This document shows positions 45,027-53,915 of a stretch of DNA of 64,000 nucleotides, piece after piece. Under the pieces are notes generated by a model, which worked only from the letters and a program-made list of their open reading frames with translations, was not told the DNA's origin and searched no databases. Source of the DNA: Paludibacter sp. (GTDB lineage Bacteria > Bacteroidota > Bacteroidia > Bacteroidales > Paludibacteraceae); NCBI GenBank assembly GCA_028692715.1, contig JAQUWU010000020.1, forward strand, positions 20,111-84,110, read 5' to 3'. Position 1 is the stretch's first letter. Each line of letters starts with the position of its first letter. The position numbers and the translations under genes are program-made.

Positions 45027-46388
45027 ATGACAAAATTTTCAAAAGCATTTTGGGTTGCAAACTCTGTTGAGTTATTAGAACGGTTGGCTTATTACGCTGT
45101 ATTTATTGTAATAACTATCTATTTATCTAATGTTTGGGGATTTACCGATATCGAGGCCGGAATTATTTCAGGAATCTTTTCTGCCACTTTATATTTACTA
45201 CCAACATTTGCAGGAGCTTATGCAGATAAAATAGGTTTTCGTTCGGCAATAATGATAGCTTTTGGTTTATTGACACTTGGCTATAGTGGACTTGGACTTT
45301 TGCCGACATTGCTCGAAAGTGCCGGTTTGGTGAATTACGATATGACTACCACCTTTTCAGGACTAGACAGCAGTTTATTTCGTTGGTCAATTTTGCCGGT
45401 TATGGCTTTGATTGTCATTGGAGGATCGTTTATCAAGGCGGTAATTTCGGGAACAGTGGCTCGTGAAACCACTTCGGCAACGCGTGCCAGAGGTTATGCT
45501 ATTTTCTATATGATGGTAAATATAGGAGCCTTTACCGGAAAAACAGTGGTTGATCCGCTACGGAAAAGCATGGGTGATCAGGGATTGGTCTATCTGAATT
45601 TCTTTTCGGCAGGAATGACATTATTGGCACTAATAGCTGTATTCTTTTTTTATAAGTCGGTAAAAACCGAAGGTCAGGGAAAAAGTTTTGCTGAAATAAA
45701 ACTTGGATTGTTGAAAGTGCTCGGAAATGGCAGATTAATTATTCTAATATTGATTGTTAGTGGTTTTTGGATGATACAAAGTCAGATGTATGCCACGATG
45801 CCAAAATATGTGATTAGAATGATTGGCGTTGAAGCCTCTCCGGGTTGGTATGCAAACGTAAATCCACTCATCGTTTTCGTTTCAGTGAATTTCATTACTT
45901 CGTTGATGAAAAAACAAACAGCATTGACTTCGATGACCATCGGGATGTTGATTATCCCACTCTCAGCCTTGGCAATGTCTTTTGGGACGTTAATAGGAAC
46001 TGATTATGTGTTAGGTTTACATCCTGTTGCATTTATGATGATTGTAGGAATTGCAATGCAGGCTATTGCCGAAAGTTTTATTTCTCCGAGATTTCTTGAA
46101 TATTTTTCTTTACAATCGCCAAAAGGTGAAGAAGGACTTTATTTAGGTTTCAGCCATTTGCATTCATTTGTGTCTTATCTTTTTGCTTTCGGACTGTCAG
46201 GATTTTTGTTGGATAAATACTGTCCAGATCCTCGAGGTTTTGCAACTGAAGAAGCCTATAAAGTTGCTACTTCACATGCCCATTATATTTGGTTTGTATT
46301 TGTTGGTATCGGCTTGGTTTCAGCCATTGCTTTATTGCTATATGGTTATATAACACGAAAAATAGATAGAAAAACTTTAATTAATTAA
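45027..46388 (+). CDS. MFS transporter, POT/PTR2-like
   Basis: 453 aa, about 12 TM helices. The N-terminal FWVANSVELLERLAYYAVFIVITIYL fits the first helix of POT/MFS proteins, followed by the loop GAYADKIGFRSAIMIAFGLL. Near residue 165 is YAIFYMMVNIGAFTGKTV, resembling the conserved helix of oligopeptide transporters. The C-terminal half includes GLYLGFSHLHSFVSYLFAFGLSGFLLDKYCPDP. Its substrate is unclear; it could be a peptide or a sugar. It is 50 bp upstream of a GH97 glycosidase on the same strand, so uptake of that enzyme's product is possible. Confidence 0.75.
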   Translation: MTKFSKAFWVANSVELLERLAYYAVFIVITIYLSNVWGFTDIEAGIISGIFSATLYLLPTFAGAYADKIGFRSAIMIAFGLLTLGYSGLGLLPTLLESAGLVNYDMTTTFSGLDSSLFRWSILPVMALIVIGGSFIKAVISGTVARETTSATRARGYAIFYMMVNIGAFTGKTVVDPLRKSMGDQGLVYLNFFSAGMTLLALIAVFFFYKSVKTEGQGKSFAEIKLGLLKVLGNGRLIILILIVSGFWMIQSQMYATMPKYVIRMIGVEASPGWYANVNPLIVFVSVNFITSLMKKQTALTSMTIGMLIIPLSALAMSFGTLIGTDYVLGLHPVAFMMIVGIAMQAIAESFISPRFLEYFSLQSPKGEEGLYLGFSHLHSFVSYLFAFGLSGFLLDKYCPDPRGFATEEAYKVATSHAHYIWFVFVGIGLVSAIALLLYGYITRKIDRKTLIN

Positions 46389-46438
46389 CAAGTTGTTTGT
46401 CAGTGAAAATTAAATATTTTATTAAATAATCTAACAAT

Positions 46439-48364
46439 ATGAAAAACATTCTTTTAACTGCCATACTTTTTTTTACAGTTTGTTCTTTTGCAAAATCAAA
46501 TGACTTAAAATTGAAATCGCCGGATGGAAGACTTCAAATTAATATCACGCTTGTAAATTCGTCACTTGTTTACGAAGTAGAAATGGGTGGGAAGCCAGTA
46601 ATTCAAACTTCAAAAATGGGGTTGAATGGAGATGTTGATTTTTCAAATGGGTTGAAGATAATTTCGATTTCGAAAGCTAAGTTGAAAACTGAGACTTATT
46701 TAGCTCCGGCAGAGAAAAGAACCGAAAGAAAATATACTGCAAATTGTGCGAGTATATTGTTACAAAATTCGGCGAAAAACAAAATGATTGTTGAATTTAA
46801 AGCAACAAATGAAGGAGTCGCATTCCGATATATCATTAAAGCTAAATCGCCTTTTGCCATTAAATCTGAAAACACTACTTTCAAATTGATTCCTTCTACT
46901 ATTGTGTGGATGCATCCACATGCTAACGTAAAAGAAGGCTGGTGCGAGACACAGCCAAGTTACGAAGAACAATATGAATATGAAATTCCTGTAGGAACAA
47001 TTGCTCCTGAAAAAGCAGGATGGTCGTTTCCCGCACTTTTCAAAACAGATCATCATTTTGTGTTGATTACTGAAGCAGGTTTAACTCCCGATTATGTTGG
47101 TACAAGATTGGCTCAACAGTCCCCAAATGGAGAATATAGTATCGGATTTCCGCAAAAAGGAGAAACAACGCAGCCTGATGACCCTGAATATGTAGTGTCG
47201 AAAAATGTGATTTCTCCCTGGCGAGTAATAATTGTAGGTTCGTTGGCAACGGTTGTTGAATCGCAAATGGTTTCTGACCTGGCAAAACCTGCTGATAAAA
47301 AAACAGATTTCAGTTGGGTAAAAACGGGAATTGCATCGTGGAGTTGGGGTGTTTTGCACGACGAATCTGTTAATTACGAAACATCTAAACAATTTATTGA
47401 TTACGCATCGGATATGAAATGGGATTATTGTTTGATAGATGCCGATTGGGATAGAAAAATTGGTTACGATAAAATAAAAGAATTAGCCGATTATGCCAAA
47501 ACCAAAAATGTGGGATTAATTCTTTGGTATAATTCTTCAGGTGACTGGAATACAACAGTTTATTCTCCAAAAGGGGCTTTAATTGAACGTGAAGCTCGTC
47601 GAAAAGAGTTTGAGCGAATTCATTCTATGGGAATTGCCGGAGTAAAAGTTGACTTTTGGCCCGGCGATGGTCAATCTGCAATTCAATATTATTATGATAT
47701 GATGCAGGATGCAGCGGATTTTCATTTGTTATTGAATTGTCATGGAACAACTGTTCCACGTGGTTGGTCTCGTACTTTTCCAAATCTTGTAAGCATGGAG
47801 TCAATTAGGGGTTTCGAATTTACTACTTTTGAACAAAAGGATACGGATAAAGCACCGAAACATTTGACAATGATGCCATATGCGCGTAATGTAGTGGGGC
47901 CTATGGATTTTACTCCAGTCTGTTTTGGCGAAATTGTTGGAAAAAAACGTAGAACAAGTAATGCCTTTGAATTGGCATTAACCGTTATTTTACAATCGGG
48001 GATACAACATTATGTCGAAATTCCTGAAAGTATGGCTTTGCAACCCGATTTTGTGAAAGATTATATGCGTAGTGTTCCTCGTCGTTGGGACGATATTAAA
48101 TTTATTGATGGTTATCCGGGAAAATATGTTGTATTAGCACGAAGATGTGGCGACAAATGGTATCTGGCCGGAATCAATTCTCAACCGGAAATGCTAAGAC
48201 TAAATCTTAATCTGACTCCCCTTAAATTGGCTGCTAATGAAAAAGTTACATTGTTTACAGATGGGGAAAATAACAGAAGTTTTAAGAAAATAGATGTCAA
48301 TATTACCAATGACAGACTTGAGTTAGAATTGAAACCGAATGGTGGTTTTGTAGTAGTTCTATAA
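46439..48364 (+). CDS. Glycoside hydrolase family 97 (alpha-galactosidase-type subgroup likely)
   Basis: 641 aa with signal peptide (LLTAILFFTVCSFAKS). N-terminal beta-sandwich starting LKSPDGRLQINITL, then a (beta/alpha)8 domain, then a C-terminal beta domain. D405 in GVKVDFWPGDG and E460 in SIRGFEFTTFE are 55 residues apart. As I recall, this is the spacing of nucleophile and acid/base in the retaining alpha-galactosidase BtGH97b, whereas SusB-type inverting enzymes lack the Asp. No SusC/SusD genes are adjacent, so it is not in a classical polysaccharide utilisation locus. Probably periplasmic. Confidence 0.9.
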   Translation: MKNILLTAILFFTVCSFAKSNDLKLKSPDGRLQINITLVNSSLVYEVEMGGKPVIQTSKMGLNGDVDFSNGLKIISISKAKLKTETYLAPAEKRTERKYTANCASILLQNSAKNKMIVEFKATNEGVAFRYIIKAKSPFAIKSENTTFKLIPSTIVWMHPHANVKEGWCETQPSYEEQYEYEIPVGTIAPEKAGWSFPALFKTDHHFVLITEAGLTPDYVGTRLAQQSPNGEYSIGFPQKGETTQPDDPEYVVSKNVISPWRVIIVGSLATVVESQMVSDLAKPADKKTDFSWVKTGIASWSWGVLHDESVNYETSKQFIDYASDMKWDYCLIDADWDRKIGYDKIKELADYAKTKNVGLILWYNSSGDWNTTVYSPKGALIEREARRKEFERIHSMGIAGVKVDFWPGDGQSAIQYYYDMMQDAADFHLLLNCHGTTVPRGWSRTFPNLVSMESIRGFEFTTFEQKDTDKAPKHLTMMPYARNVVGPMDFTPVCFGEIVGKKRRTSNAFELALTVILQSGIQHYVEIPESMALQPDFVKDYMRSVPRRWDDIKFIDGYPGKYVVLARRCGDKWYLAGINSQPEMLRLNLNLTPLKLAANEKVTLFTDGENNRSFKKIDVNITNDRLELELKPNGGFVVVL

Positions 48365-48430
48365 TCATACCAACAGCCCATTGATAAAGGTTGAATTTGA
48401 TAGATTTGTTTTTCTTTGGCAATGATAATC

Positions 48431-48473
48431 AAAGAAAGTAGAGTTGATTGATTGACTCTACTTTCTTTGTTTT
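48431..48473. terminator. Bidirectional terminator between GH97 and the barrel pseudogene
   Basis: A perfect 14-bp stem AAAGAAAGTAGAGT (48431-48444) pairs with 48455-48468. T-rich on the plus side and A/T-rich on the other. Confidence 0.9.
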
Positions 48474-48484
48474 AATGTGACTAT

Positions 48485-49155
48485 TTAAAAAATCTTCCAA
48501 CCCAATGATATCACAAAAGTGTTGGCGGGGATTTTTGAAATAATTTTATCACCCAATTTGGTTTGGTATAAATCGCCAATGATATTGTATCTGGCATCAA
48601 GTGTGAACATTAAAACATCGATGCCAATACCTGCTTCGAGTCCTAATTTTGCGGCTTTAATATCTTTTGTTAAATCTTCCTTCGTTACAGCTCCTTCTGT
48701 ACTGAAATTATTAAAGTCCATGGACGATCCAGCATCAAATCTTAGTTTTGGTCCTCCAAAGACTCTCAGATTTGCCGTTTTTTTAAAGTCTAAAATTTTA
48801 TAACCAACTAATAATGGTACATCTATAGTACTTACATTTACAATTTTATCAAACTGAACTTCATTACTCATTAAATCTTGAAATGATACTGTATAGTTTT
48901 TTTTTCTCCAAAGTCATAAAGTAACTCAGGTTGTATATAAAGTTTGTCTAGCTCTGCACGTATAAAAATACCAGCCTGAAATCCATTTGTAAGTTCAGCT
49001 TTTACAGAGTTTAAATCGTATTCGCCTGTTGATACAGAACTTAAATTTGTCATACCTAAAGAAGAGCTATAGCCGGCTTTGATACCAAAACTAATCTGCG
49101 CATTGATAAACGAAATAAAAAGCAGAAGTACTGATATAGAAATTATTCTTTTCAT
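48485..49155 (-). pseudogene. PorT-like outer membrane barrel gene interrupted by a frameshift in an A9 tract
   Basis: Two abutting reading frames form one gene. The first (49155 down to 48871) has a signal peptide ISISVLLLFISFINA, the barrel start ISFGIKAGYSSSLG and runs to QPELLYDFGEKK, then reads TIQYHFKI and stops. The second (48871 down to 48485) continues the barrel and ends ISLGWKIF with a C-terminal Phe. On the minus strand the junction is a run of nine A (plus-strand T9, 48897-48905). Removing one A gives DFGEKNYTVSFQDLMSNE with no stop and an intact protein of about 222 aa. This may be a sequencing slip, a real mutation, or phase variation; the sequence alone cannot decide. Confidence 0.8.
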
Positions 49156-49194
49156 AAAGATAAGTTTCTGCTTAATATATTGAAAATAAAATTC

Positions 49195-50118
49195 TTACAT
49201 AACAACCCACATTGGATTGTGTATCTTAACGTTAGACACATTGAAAATAAAATCTGCTTTTTCGGGTAATAATATTTTATACTTTTTCTTGTTAGGGTTT
49301 ACTAATTTTCTGTCACGTAACCAAACGTTGAAGTCTTTTAGTTGAGAATAGCTCAAACCATATTTTGCGGCCCATGATGTCCAGTCGGTTACCGAATCAT
49401 TCACTTCAACTTCTGTTGTTCTTATCTCCTGATAAAAATCATCTCTTTGGAGTGAATAACCAAACGCTTTAGGATTTTCGAAAAAACGTTTCAATGCCAC
49501 CAGTCTGAATAAATAGCGGGATGTTTCACTGTTTAATAACATATCAAATGCATCGTCAACCTGCTGTTTGTTTTGTTCATCCGATATTCGTCCCATTCCT
49601 GCATTATACGAAGCGGCAACAGTTGTCCAGTTTTTATATTTGTTATAAGCACTTTTAAAATAACTACAAGCAGCTTCAGTGGCTTTCTCAATATGATATC
49701 GTTCGTCAACCTCATCGTTTACTTCCAACCCGAATTGTTGTCCGGTTTTTGGCATTAGTTGCCAAAGACCGGCAGCTTGTGCCCCCGAAATGGCTCTGGT
49801 ATCGAGATTACTTTCAATTACCGCCAAATACTTAAAATCATCCGGAATCCCATTTCGTTTTAAAATGGGTTCGATAATGGGGAATAATCGGTTGGCTCTT
49901 TTTAGTTGAATCAATGTGGTTGAGTGATTGTACGCAATTATTATTTGTTCTTTATCATATCGTTCCCGCATATCATATCGTTCAAGTGAAATTGTTTGAC
50001 TGGCAAATTCTACTTTCTCCGGAATTGGTAAAGAAACGACGGGTTGTATTGAAAAAGCCGTTGGTACAAAACAAGAACACATTATTAACGTAATAGGCAA
50101 GAGTTTTAGTAATTTCAT
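49195..50118 (-). CDS. Membrane-bound lytic murein transglycosylase (MltD-like)
   Basis: 307 aa from the preferred start (MKLLKLLPITLIM). The signal/anchor ends near the first Cys-containing stretch (IMCSCFVP), so it is possibly a lipoprotein. The SLT domain has the catalytic Glu in FKYLAVIESNLDTRAISGAQAAGLWQ and the GMGRI and NAGM segments (AASYNAGMGRISD). The C-terminal region SWAAKYGLSYSQLKDFNVWL resembles a LysM-type peptidoglycan-binding motif. Cleaves glycan strands during cell wall remodelling; divergent from coaD. Confidence 0.88.
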   Translation of the reverse strand: MKLLKLLPITLIMCSCFVPTAFSIQPVVSLPIPEKVEFASQTISLERYDMRERYDKEQIIIAYNHSTTLIQLKRANRLFPIIEPILKRNGIPDDFKYLAVIESNLDTRAISGAQAAGLWQLMPKTGQQFGLEVNDEVDERYHIEKATEAACSYFKSAYNKYKNWTTVAASYNAGMGRISDEQNKQQVDDAFDMLLNSETSRYLFRLVALKRFFENPKAFGYSLQRDDFYQEIRTTEVEVNDSVTDWTSWAAKYGLSYSQLKDFNVWLRDRKLVNPNKKKYKILLPEKADFIFNVSNVKIHNPMWVVM

Positions 50119-50165
50119 TATTTTTGAGTAATTTAACATATAATTGATAGATGATTATTTTTTTG

Positions 50166-50173
50166 CAAAGATA
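50166..50173 (-). promoter_or_regulatory. -7 element TATCTTTG for the lytic transglycosylase
   Basis: Minus-strand TATCTTTG about 48 bp upstream of the preferred start at 50118. Confidence 0.55.
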
Positions 50174-50256
50174 AGGTTCGTACCTAATTAATTACATCAA
50201 AAACTAAAAAAAATAAACTTATCAGAACCTTTTCTATACTCAAGATTAAATTTTTC

Positions 50257-50264
50257 TATCTTTG
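50257..50264 (+). promoter_or_regulatory. -7 element TATCTTTG for coaD and downstream genes
   Basis: TATCTTTGTAACC within T-rich DNA, upstream of a long leader. Confidence 0.55.
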
Positions 50265-50436
50265 TAACCTTATAATCTGTAATTTCAAGATGTTTTTTAT
50301 TTACAAAAACTGAACCAATCAAAAGATTACCGAATGAAACGAGCATTAGCAAAGTCGTTCATCAGGGTAGATGATTATTTGAACTGCTAGTTTGGCTGAT
50401 GTAGACAGGTTTCGTGAGACTTAAAAAAATTTATTT

Positions 50437-50889
50437 ATGAAAAGAGCAATATTCCCCGGAACATTTGACCCATTCACCATTGGACATTACAGTATTGTAC
50501 TGCGTGGTCTGAGTATTTTTGATGAAATTGTTATTGGAATTGGACATAATCAATCCAAGAAAACACTATTTAGTATCGAAAAGAGAATGGAAATAATTCA
50601 GCAAGCTTTTGCCGATGAACCACGTGTTAAAGTACAATCTTATGATAGTCTTACCATTGATTTTGCCTTGTCGGTTGATGCCGAATTTGTACTTAGGGGA
50701 CTTCGTTCGGTAGGTGATTTTGAATACGAACGTACCATTGCAGATACGAACCGAAAACTTACAGGTGTGGAAACTGTAATCCTCTTTACAGAGTCAGAAT
50801 ATTCTTATATTTCATCCACGGTTACTCGCGATTTAATTTCATATGGAAAAGATATATCTGCTTTTTTGCCCCCACATGTAACGATTTAA
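50437..50889 (+). CDS. coaD: Phosphopantetheine adenylyltransferase
   Basis: Penultimate step of coenzyme A synthesis, 150 aa. N-terminal [21 protein letters not shown] holds the T/HxGH nucleotidyltransferase motif (here TIGH), then [27 protein letters not shown] and the second signature [18 protein letters not shown]. Length normal. First gene of a unit with an S41 protease (30 bp) and a thioredoxin-fold protein. Confidence 0.97.
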   Translation: MKRAIFPGTFDPFTIGHYSIVLRGLSIFDEIVIGIGHNQSKKTLFSIEKRMEIIQQAFADEPRVKVQSYDSLTIDFALSVDAEFVLRGLRSVGDFEYERTIADTNRKLTGVETVILFTESEYSYISSTVTRDLISYGKDISAFLPPHVTI

Positions 50890-50919
50890 TTTATTGTTGA
50901 TTTAAGCTACAAAAAAAAT

Positions 50920-52575
50920 ATGAGAAAAATAATTCAATTATCCCTTTTCCTCTTTTCCTTTACAATACTTGTTTCTGCTGCCAATAGCGATGAACAGAGA
51001 AGTTTCCGCATTAGTAAAAACTTGAGTATTTTTAATTCTTTACTTCGTGAGTTGGATTTATATTATGTTGATACGTTGAGTTACGACAAAATGATGAAAT
51101 CTACTATCGATAATATGCTCATTAAACTTGACCCATATACCGTTTATATGCCCGAAGAAGAAACGGACGATCTGAAATTTATGACTACCGGCGAATATGC
51201 AGGAATTGGAGCAATGATAATGAACAAGGATAAAAATGTTATCATCTCCGAGCCATACGAAGGAATGCCGGCGCAACGAAACGATCTTCGTGCAGGAGAT
51301 ATTGTTTTGGAAGTGGATGGACAAAAAATGGATGGACTTTCAGTGTCGGATGTCAGTTCGAAGTTGAAAGGGATACCAAATACTACAATAAAGATTTTGA
51401 TTCAACGATATGGTGAGAAAAAACCGATCGAGAAAGTTTTTCTCCGTGAAAAAATTCAGGTAAATCCTGTGGGTTATTCAGCTTTGATTTCTGATAAGAT
51501 TGGATATGTACTTTTAAATGAGTTTACCGACAGAGCAGCGCAAGAATTAAAAAGTTCAATAGCCGAATTAATAAAACAACATCATATTGAATCACTGGTA
51601 CTTGATGTACGAAATAATGGTGGTGGTTTAGTGGATGAAGCGGTGAAAATTGTAGGATACTTTTTACCTAAGGGTACTGAAGTAGTTACCACAAAAGGGA
51701 AAAACTCAGATGCTGACAGAACCTATAAAACACCATCGGAACCAATTTTTCCCGACTTGAAATTAGTTGTTCTTGCCAATCGTGCTTCGGCTTCGGCTTC
51801 CGAAATTTTGGCAGGTTCACTTCAGGATTTAGATAGAGCGGTAATTATTGGCGAGCGTACTTTTGGAAAAGGATTAGTTCAGAATATCCGCCCTGTTGGA
51901 TACAACGGACATTTGAAAGTTACAACGGCAAAGTATTATATACCAAGTGGAAGATGTATTCAAGCAATTGATTACAGTCACAGAAATGAAGATGGGAGTG
52001 TAGGTCGTGTGCCGGATAGTCTGACAACAGAATTTTCTACAAAGAATGGACGAAAAGTTAGAGATGGAGGTGGAATTGTGCCGGATACGATTACAAAGGA
52101 TGATCGGAAACTAAATATCGCTTATTATATTTTTGCGCAGAATCTGTATTTTGATTTTGCGACTAAATATGTTTACGAACACCCAACCATAGCATCTCCG
52201 GCTGATTTTTTGTTGTCAGATACTGATTTTAATGCTTTTACCAATTATCTGATTGAAAAGAAATTTATTTACACTTCGCAAACTGAAAAGTATTACAACG
52301 AATTGTTGGATATGGCAAAATATGAAGGATTGGATAAGCGTGCAGAAGAAGAATTTGTAGCATTGAAAGCAAAGCTAACACCTGATATTACCAAAAATAT
52401 TGAAGAAAATAAAGAAGATATAGTTGATTTGTTAAGCCTTGAGATTATTAAAAGATATTATTTCCAAAAAGGTGAAATCCAATTTTCATTACGTACCGAC
52501 AAAGATTTGAAAGTGGCACTCGAACTGTTGAAATCTAAAGAGGAATATAATAAAACCTTAAAAATTGGTGGATAA
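50920..52575 (+). CDS. S41-family C-terminal processing protease
   Basis: 551 aa, signal peptide (LSLFLFSFTILVSAA), periplasmic. A PDZ domain lies at about 90-165 (GIGAMIMNKDKNVIISEP, LRAGDIVLEVDGQKM). The tail-specific protease domain contains LDVRNNGGGLVDEAV. The Ser-Lys dyad is S292 in NRASASASEILAGS and K317 in ERTFGKGLVQN, 25 residues apart as in Prc-type enzymes. The C-terminal helical region (about 410-551) is typical of the longer Bacteroidota homologs. Stop is 2 bp before the next start, so translation is probably coupled. Confidence 0.93.
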   Translation: MRKIIQLSLFLFSFTILVSAANSDEQRSFRISKNLSIFNSLLRELDLYYVDTLSYDKMMKSTIDNMLIKLDPYTVYMPEEETDDLKFMTTGEYAGIGAMIMNKDKNVIISEPYEGMPAQRNDLRAGDIVLEVDGQKMDGLSVSDVSSKLKGIPNTTIKILIQRYGEKKPIEKVFLREKIQVNPVGYSALISDKIGYVLLNEFTDRAAQELKSSIAELIKQHHIESLVLDVRNNGGGLVDEAVKIVGYFLPKGTEVVTTKGKNSDADRTYKTPSEPIFPDLKLVVLANRASASASEILAGSLQDLDRAVIIGERTFGKGLVQNIRPVGYNGHLKVTTAKYYIPSGRCIQAIDYSHRNEDGSVGRVPDSLTTEFSTKNGRKVRDGGGIVPDTITKDDRKLNIAYYIFAQNLYFDFATKYVYEHPTIASPADFLLSDTDFNAFTNYLIEKKFIYTSQTEKYYNELLDMAKYEGLDKRAEEEFVALKAKLTPDITKNIEENKEDIVDLLSLEIIKRYYFQKGEIQFSLRTDKDLKVALELLKSKEEYNKTLKIGG

Positions 52576-52577
52576 AA

Positions 52578-53024
52578 ATGCATAAGATTATAATTATTGG
52601 TACACAACCACCGTGTCCCAGATGCAGTCTGTTGACTATTGTTTTTAAAGATAAGATTAAAAAAATCGGACTTGATGTGGAATTAATGCATCTGGGGTTT
52701 AAAGATCAGGAAGCAATTGATATTGCTGCAACCTTTGGGCTGCAACCCGGAACATCGGGTACGGTTGCGCAATTGATTAACAAACCAATGGATCCTACTA
52801 AACGTATTGAATCTGACGACGAGTCTGAATTTAATGACGAGTACAGCAATTATCTGTCGAACTGGAGTTATGAGTTGGATGAATCGCTGAGAGAATATGA
52901 ACTCAAGGCTAAAGAGTTTGGAATACTAATGACCCCTTCGATAATTATTGATGGCCATTTGAAACATGCCGGAAGTGTGCCTCGTATGTCCCAAATAGAT
53001 AAATGGTTGTCTGAATTAAAATAG
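52578..53024 (+). CDS. Thioredoxin-fold protein with CPRC motif
   Basis: 148 aa, no signal peptide. IIIIGTQPPCPRCSLLTIVF puts a CxxC at about residues 13-16. The cis-Pro segment FGILMTPSIIIDGHLKHAGSVP matches the thioredoxin/glutaredoxin fold. Between them is a long insert of about 70 residues with an acidic patch (IESDDESEFNDEYSNYL) and a helix. This large insertion is unusual for a small redox protein. It is coupled to the S41 protease gene. Partner and substrate unknown. Confidence 0.75.
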   Translation: MHKIIIIGTQPPCPRCSLLTIVFKDKIKKIGLDVELMHLGFKDQEAIDIAATFGLQPGTSGTVAQLINKPMDPTKRIESDDESEFNDEYSNYLSNWSYELDESLREYELKAKEFGILMTPSIIIDGHLKHAGSVPRMSQIDKWLSELK

Positions 53025-53033
53025 AAATAACGC

Positions 53034-53666
53034 TTATTTTCGCCCAAAGTCAGCGGGAATTTCGCCCCAAACGTCGGTTTCCCATTTCATTAATTGTGTA
53101 GAGTATTCGTTATTCAATAACCAATTTTCCGCTCGAAGAATTAATTCAAAGAGGATAGCGTTTTTCTCGTTTTTCTCTAATCGTGTTCTTGTTTTCTTTG
53201 TCTTTACCCACGCAAGAGCTGTTTTACTGTCGGTATAAATAGGAAGTTGACTGTTTTTTTGTTTCAGAAAAGCAAGTCCGTGAACCAATGCCAGAAATTC
53301 GCCAATATTGTTGGTTCCGTCTTTAAATGGTCCCTGATGAAAAATCTCCTGCCCAGTTTTAGTATAAACACCGCGATATTCCATTAATCCGGGATTTCCA
53401 CTGCATGCTGCATCCACCGAAATACTTTCGAAGTTGGGTAATCCTACTTTTTTAATTTCTTCTTCGGTTGGCTTCTTCGCTTTGGCATTTTTGCCTATAT
53501 AATCCCATGCGGGCGAAACCATTGCTTCCTTTGCTTCGGCTTCAGTCGCAAATCCTTTGTAAATAGCTCCTTCAAATCCATGAATCTGACGCTTGCACTC
53601 TTCCCACGATTTATAGACGCCAGGCTCTTTCCCTTCCCAAACCACAAAAAATTTATTTTTACTCAT
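53034..53666 (-). CDS. Ribonuclease H with N-terminal viroplasmin-like domain
   Basis: 210 aa. Residues about 1-50 (FFVVWEGKEPGVYKSWEECKRQIHGFEGAIYKGFAT) are the caulimovirus viroplasmin/RNase H1 hybrid-binding domain. The RNase H1 domain then starts at SISVDAACSGNPGLMEYRGVY, with candidate acidic residues D83-type, E in NNIGEFLALVHGL and D in PIYTDSKTALAW, and a final D in MKWETDVWG. Removes RNA from RNA-DNA hybrids. It converges with the thioredoxin-fold gene. Confidence 0.92.
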   Translation of the reverse strand: MSKNKFFVVWEGKEPGVYKSWEECKRQIHGFEGAIYKGFATEAEAKEAMVSPAWDYIGKNAKAKKPTEEEIKKVGLPNFESISVDAACSGNPGLMEYRGVYTKTGQEIFHQGPFKDGTNNIGEFLALVHGLAFLKQKNSQLPIYTDSKTALAWVKTKKTRTRLEKNEKNAILFELILRAENWLLNNEYSTQLMKWETDVWGEIPADFGRK

Positions 53667-53708
53667 ATTATAGTATTTACCATTTTTTCATGTGCCATTT
53701 ACCATTTC

Positions 53709-53740
53709 TTTGTATATGTCGGCTAAAAGATGTAATTTTG
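53709..53740 (+). promoter_or_regulatory. Promoter of tRNA-Arg
   Basis: TTTG (53709-53712), 20-bp spacer, TAATTTTG (53733-53740), about 20 bp before the tRNA. Textbook Bacteroidota spacing. Confidence 0.8.
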
Positions 53741-53759
53741 CGCCACTTCTTTAAAAAAC

Positions 53760-53831
53760 GGTCCTGTAGTTCAATGGATAGAACAAGTGTTTCCTAAACA
53801 CTAGATCCGGGTTCGATTCCCGGCAAGACTA
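53760..53831 (+). tRNA. tRNA-Arg (anticodon CCT)
   Basis: Cloverleaf read by eye: acceptor GGTCCTG with CAAGACT, D arm GTTC/GAAC, anticodon stem AGTGT/ACACT with loop TTCCTAA (anticodon CCT, codon AGG), T arm CCGGG-TTCGATT-CCCGG, discriminator A. CCA is not encoded. The acceptor stem has a G1-U72 wobble and a C5-A68 mismatch, which is unusual; see findings. The gene stands alone. Confidence 0.9.
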
Positions 53832-53915
53832 CTATTTTAATGCTTAATATGCTAATATAATGCATGTTAAGTATCATTCTTCTAGAATTTCCTAAGAGTA
53901 AATAATGATGGATAA

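Larger units (their letters stand above)
50119..50436. other. Divergent promoter region of the transglycosylase and coaD genes
   Basis: Minus-strand -7 TATCTTTG (50166-50173) for the transglycosylase and plus-strand TATCTTTG (50257-50264) for coaD. The coaD leader would then be about 165 nt; it contains no strong hairpin that I can see. Confidence 0.6.

Noticed and set aside
46439-48364. GH97 gene as part of a SusCD-type polysaccharide utilisation locus
   Set aside because: No SusC, SusD or sensor-regulator genes lie within several kb; only an MFS/POT transporter precedes it.
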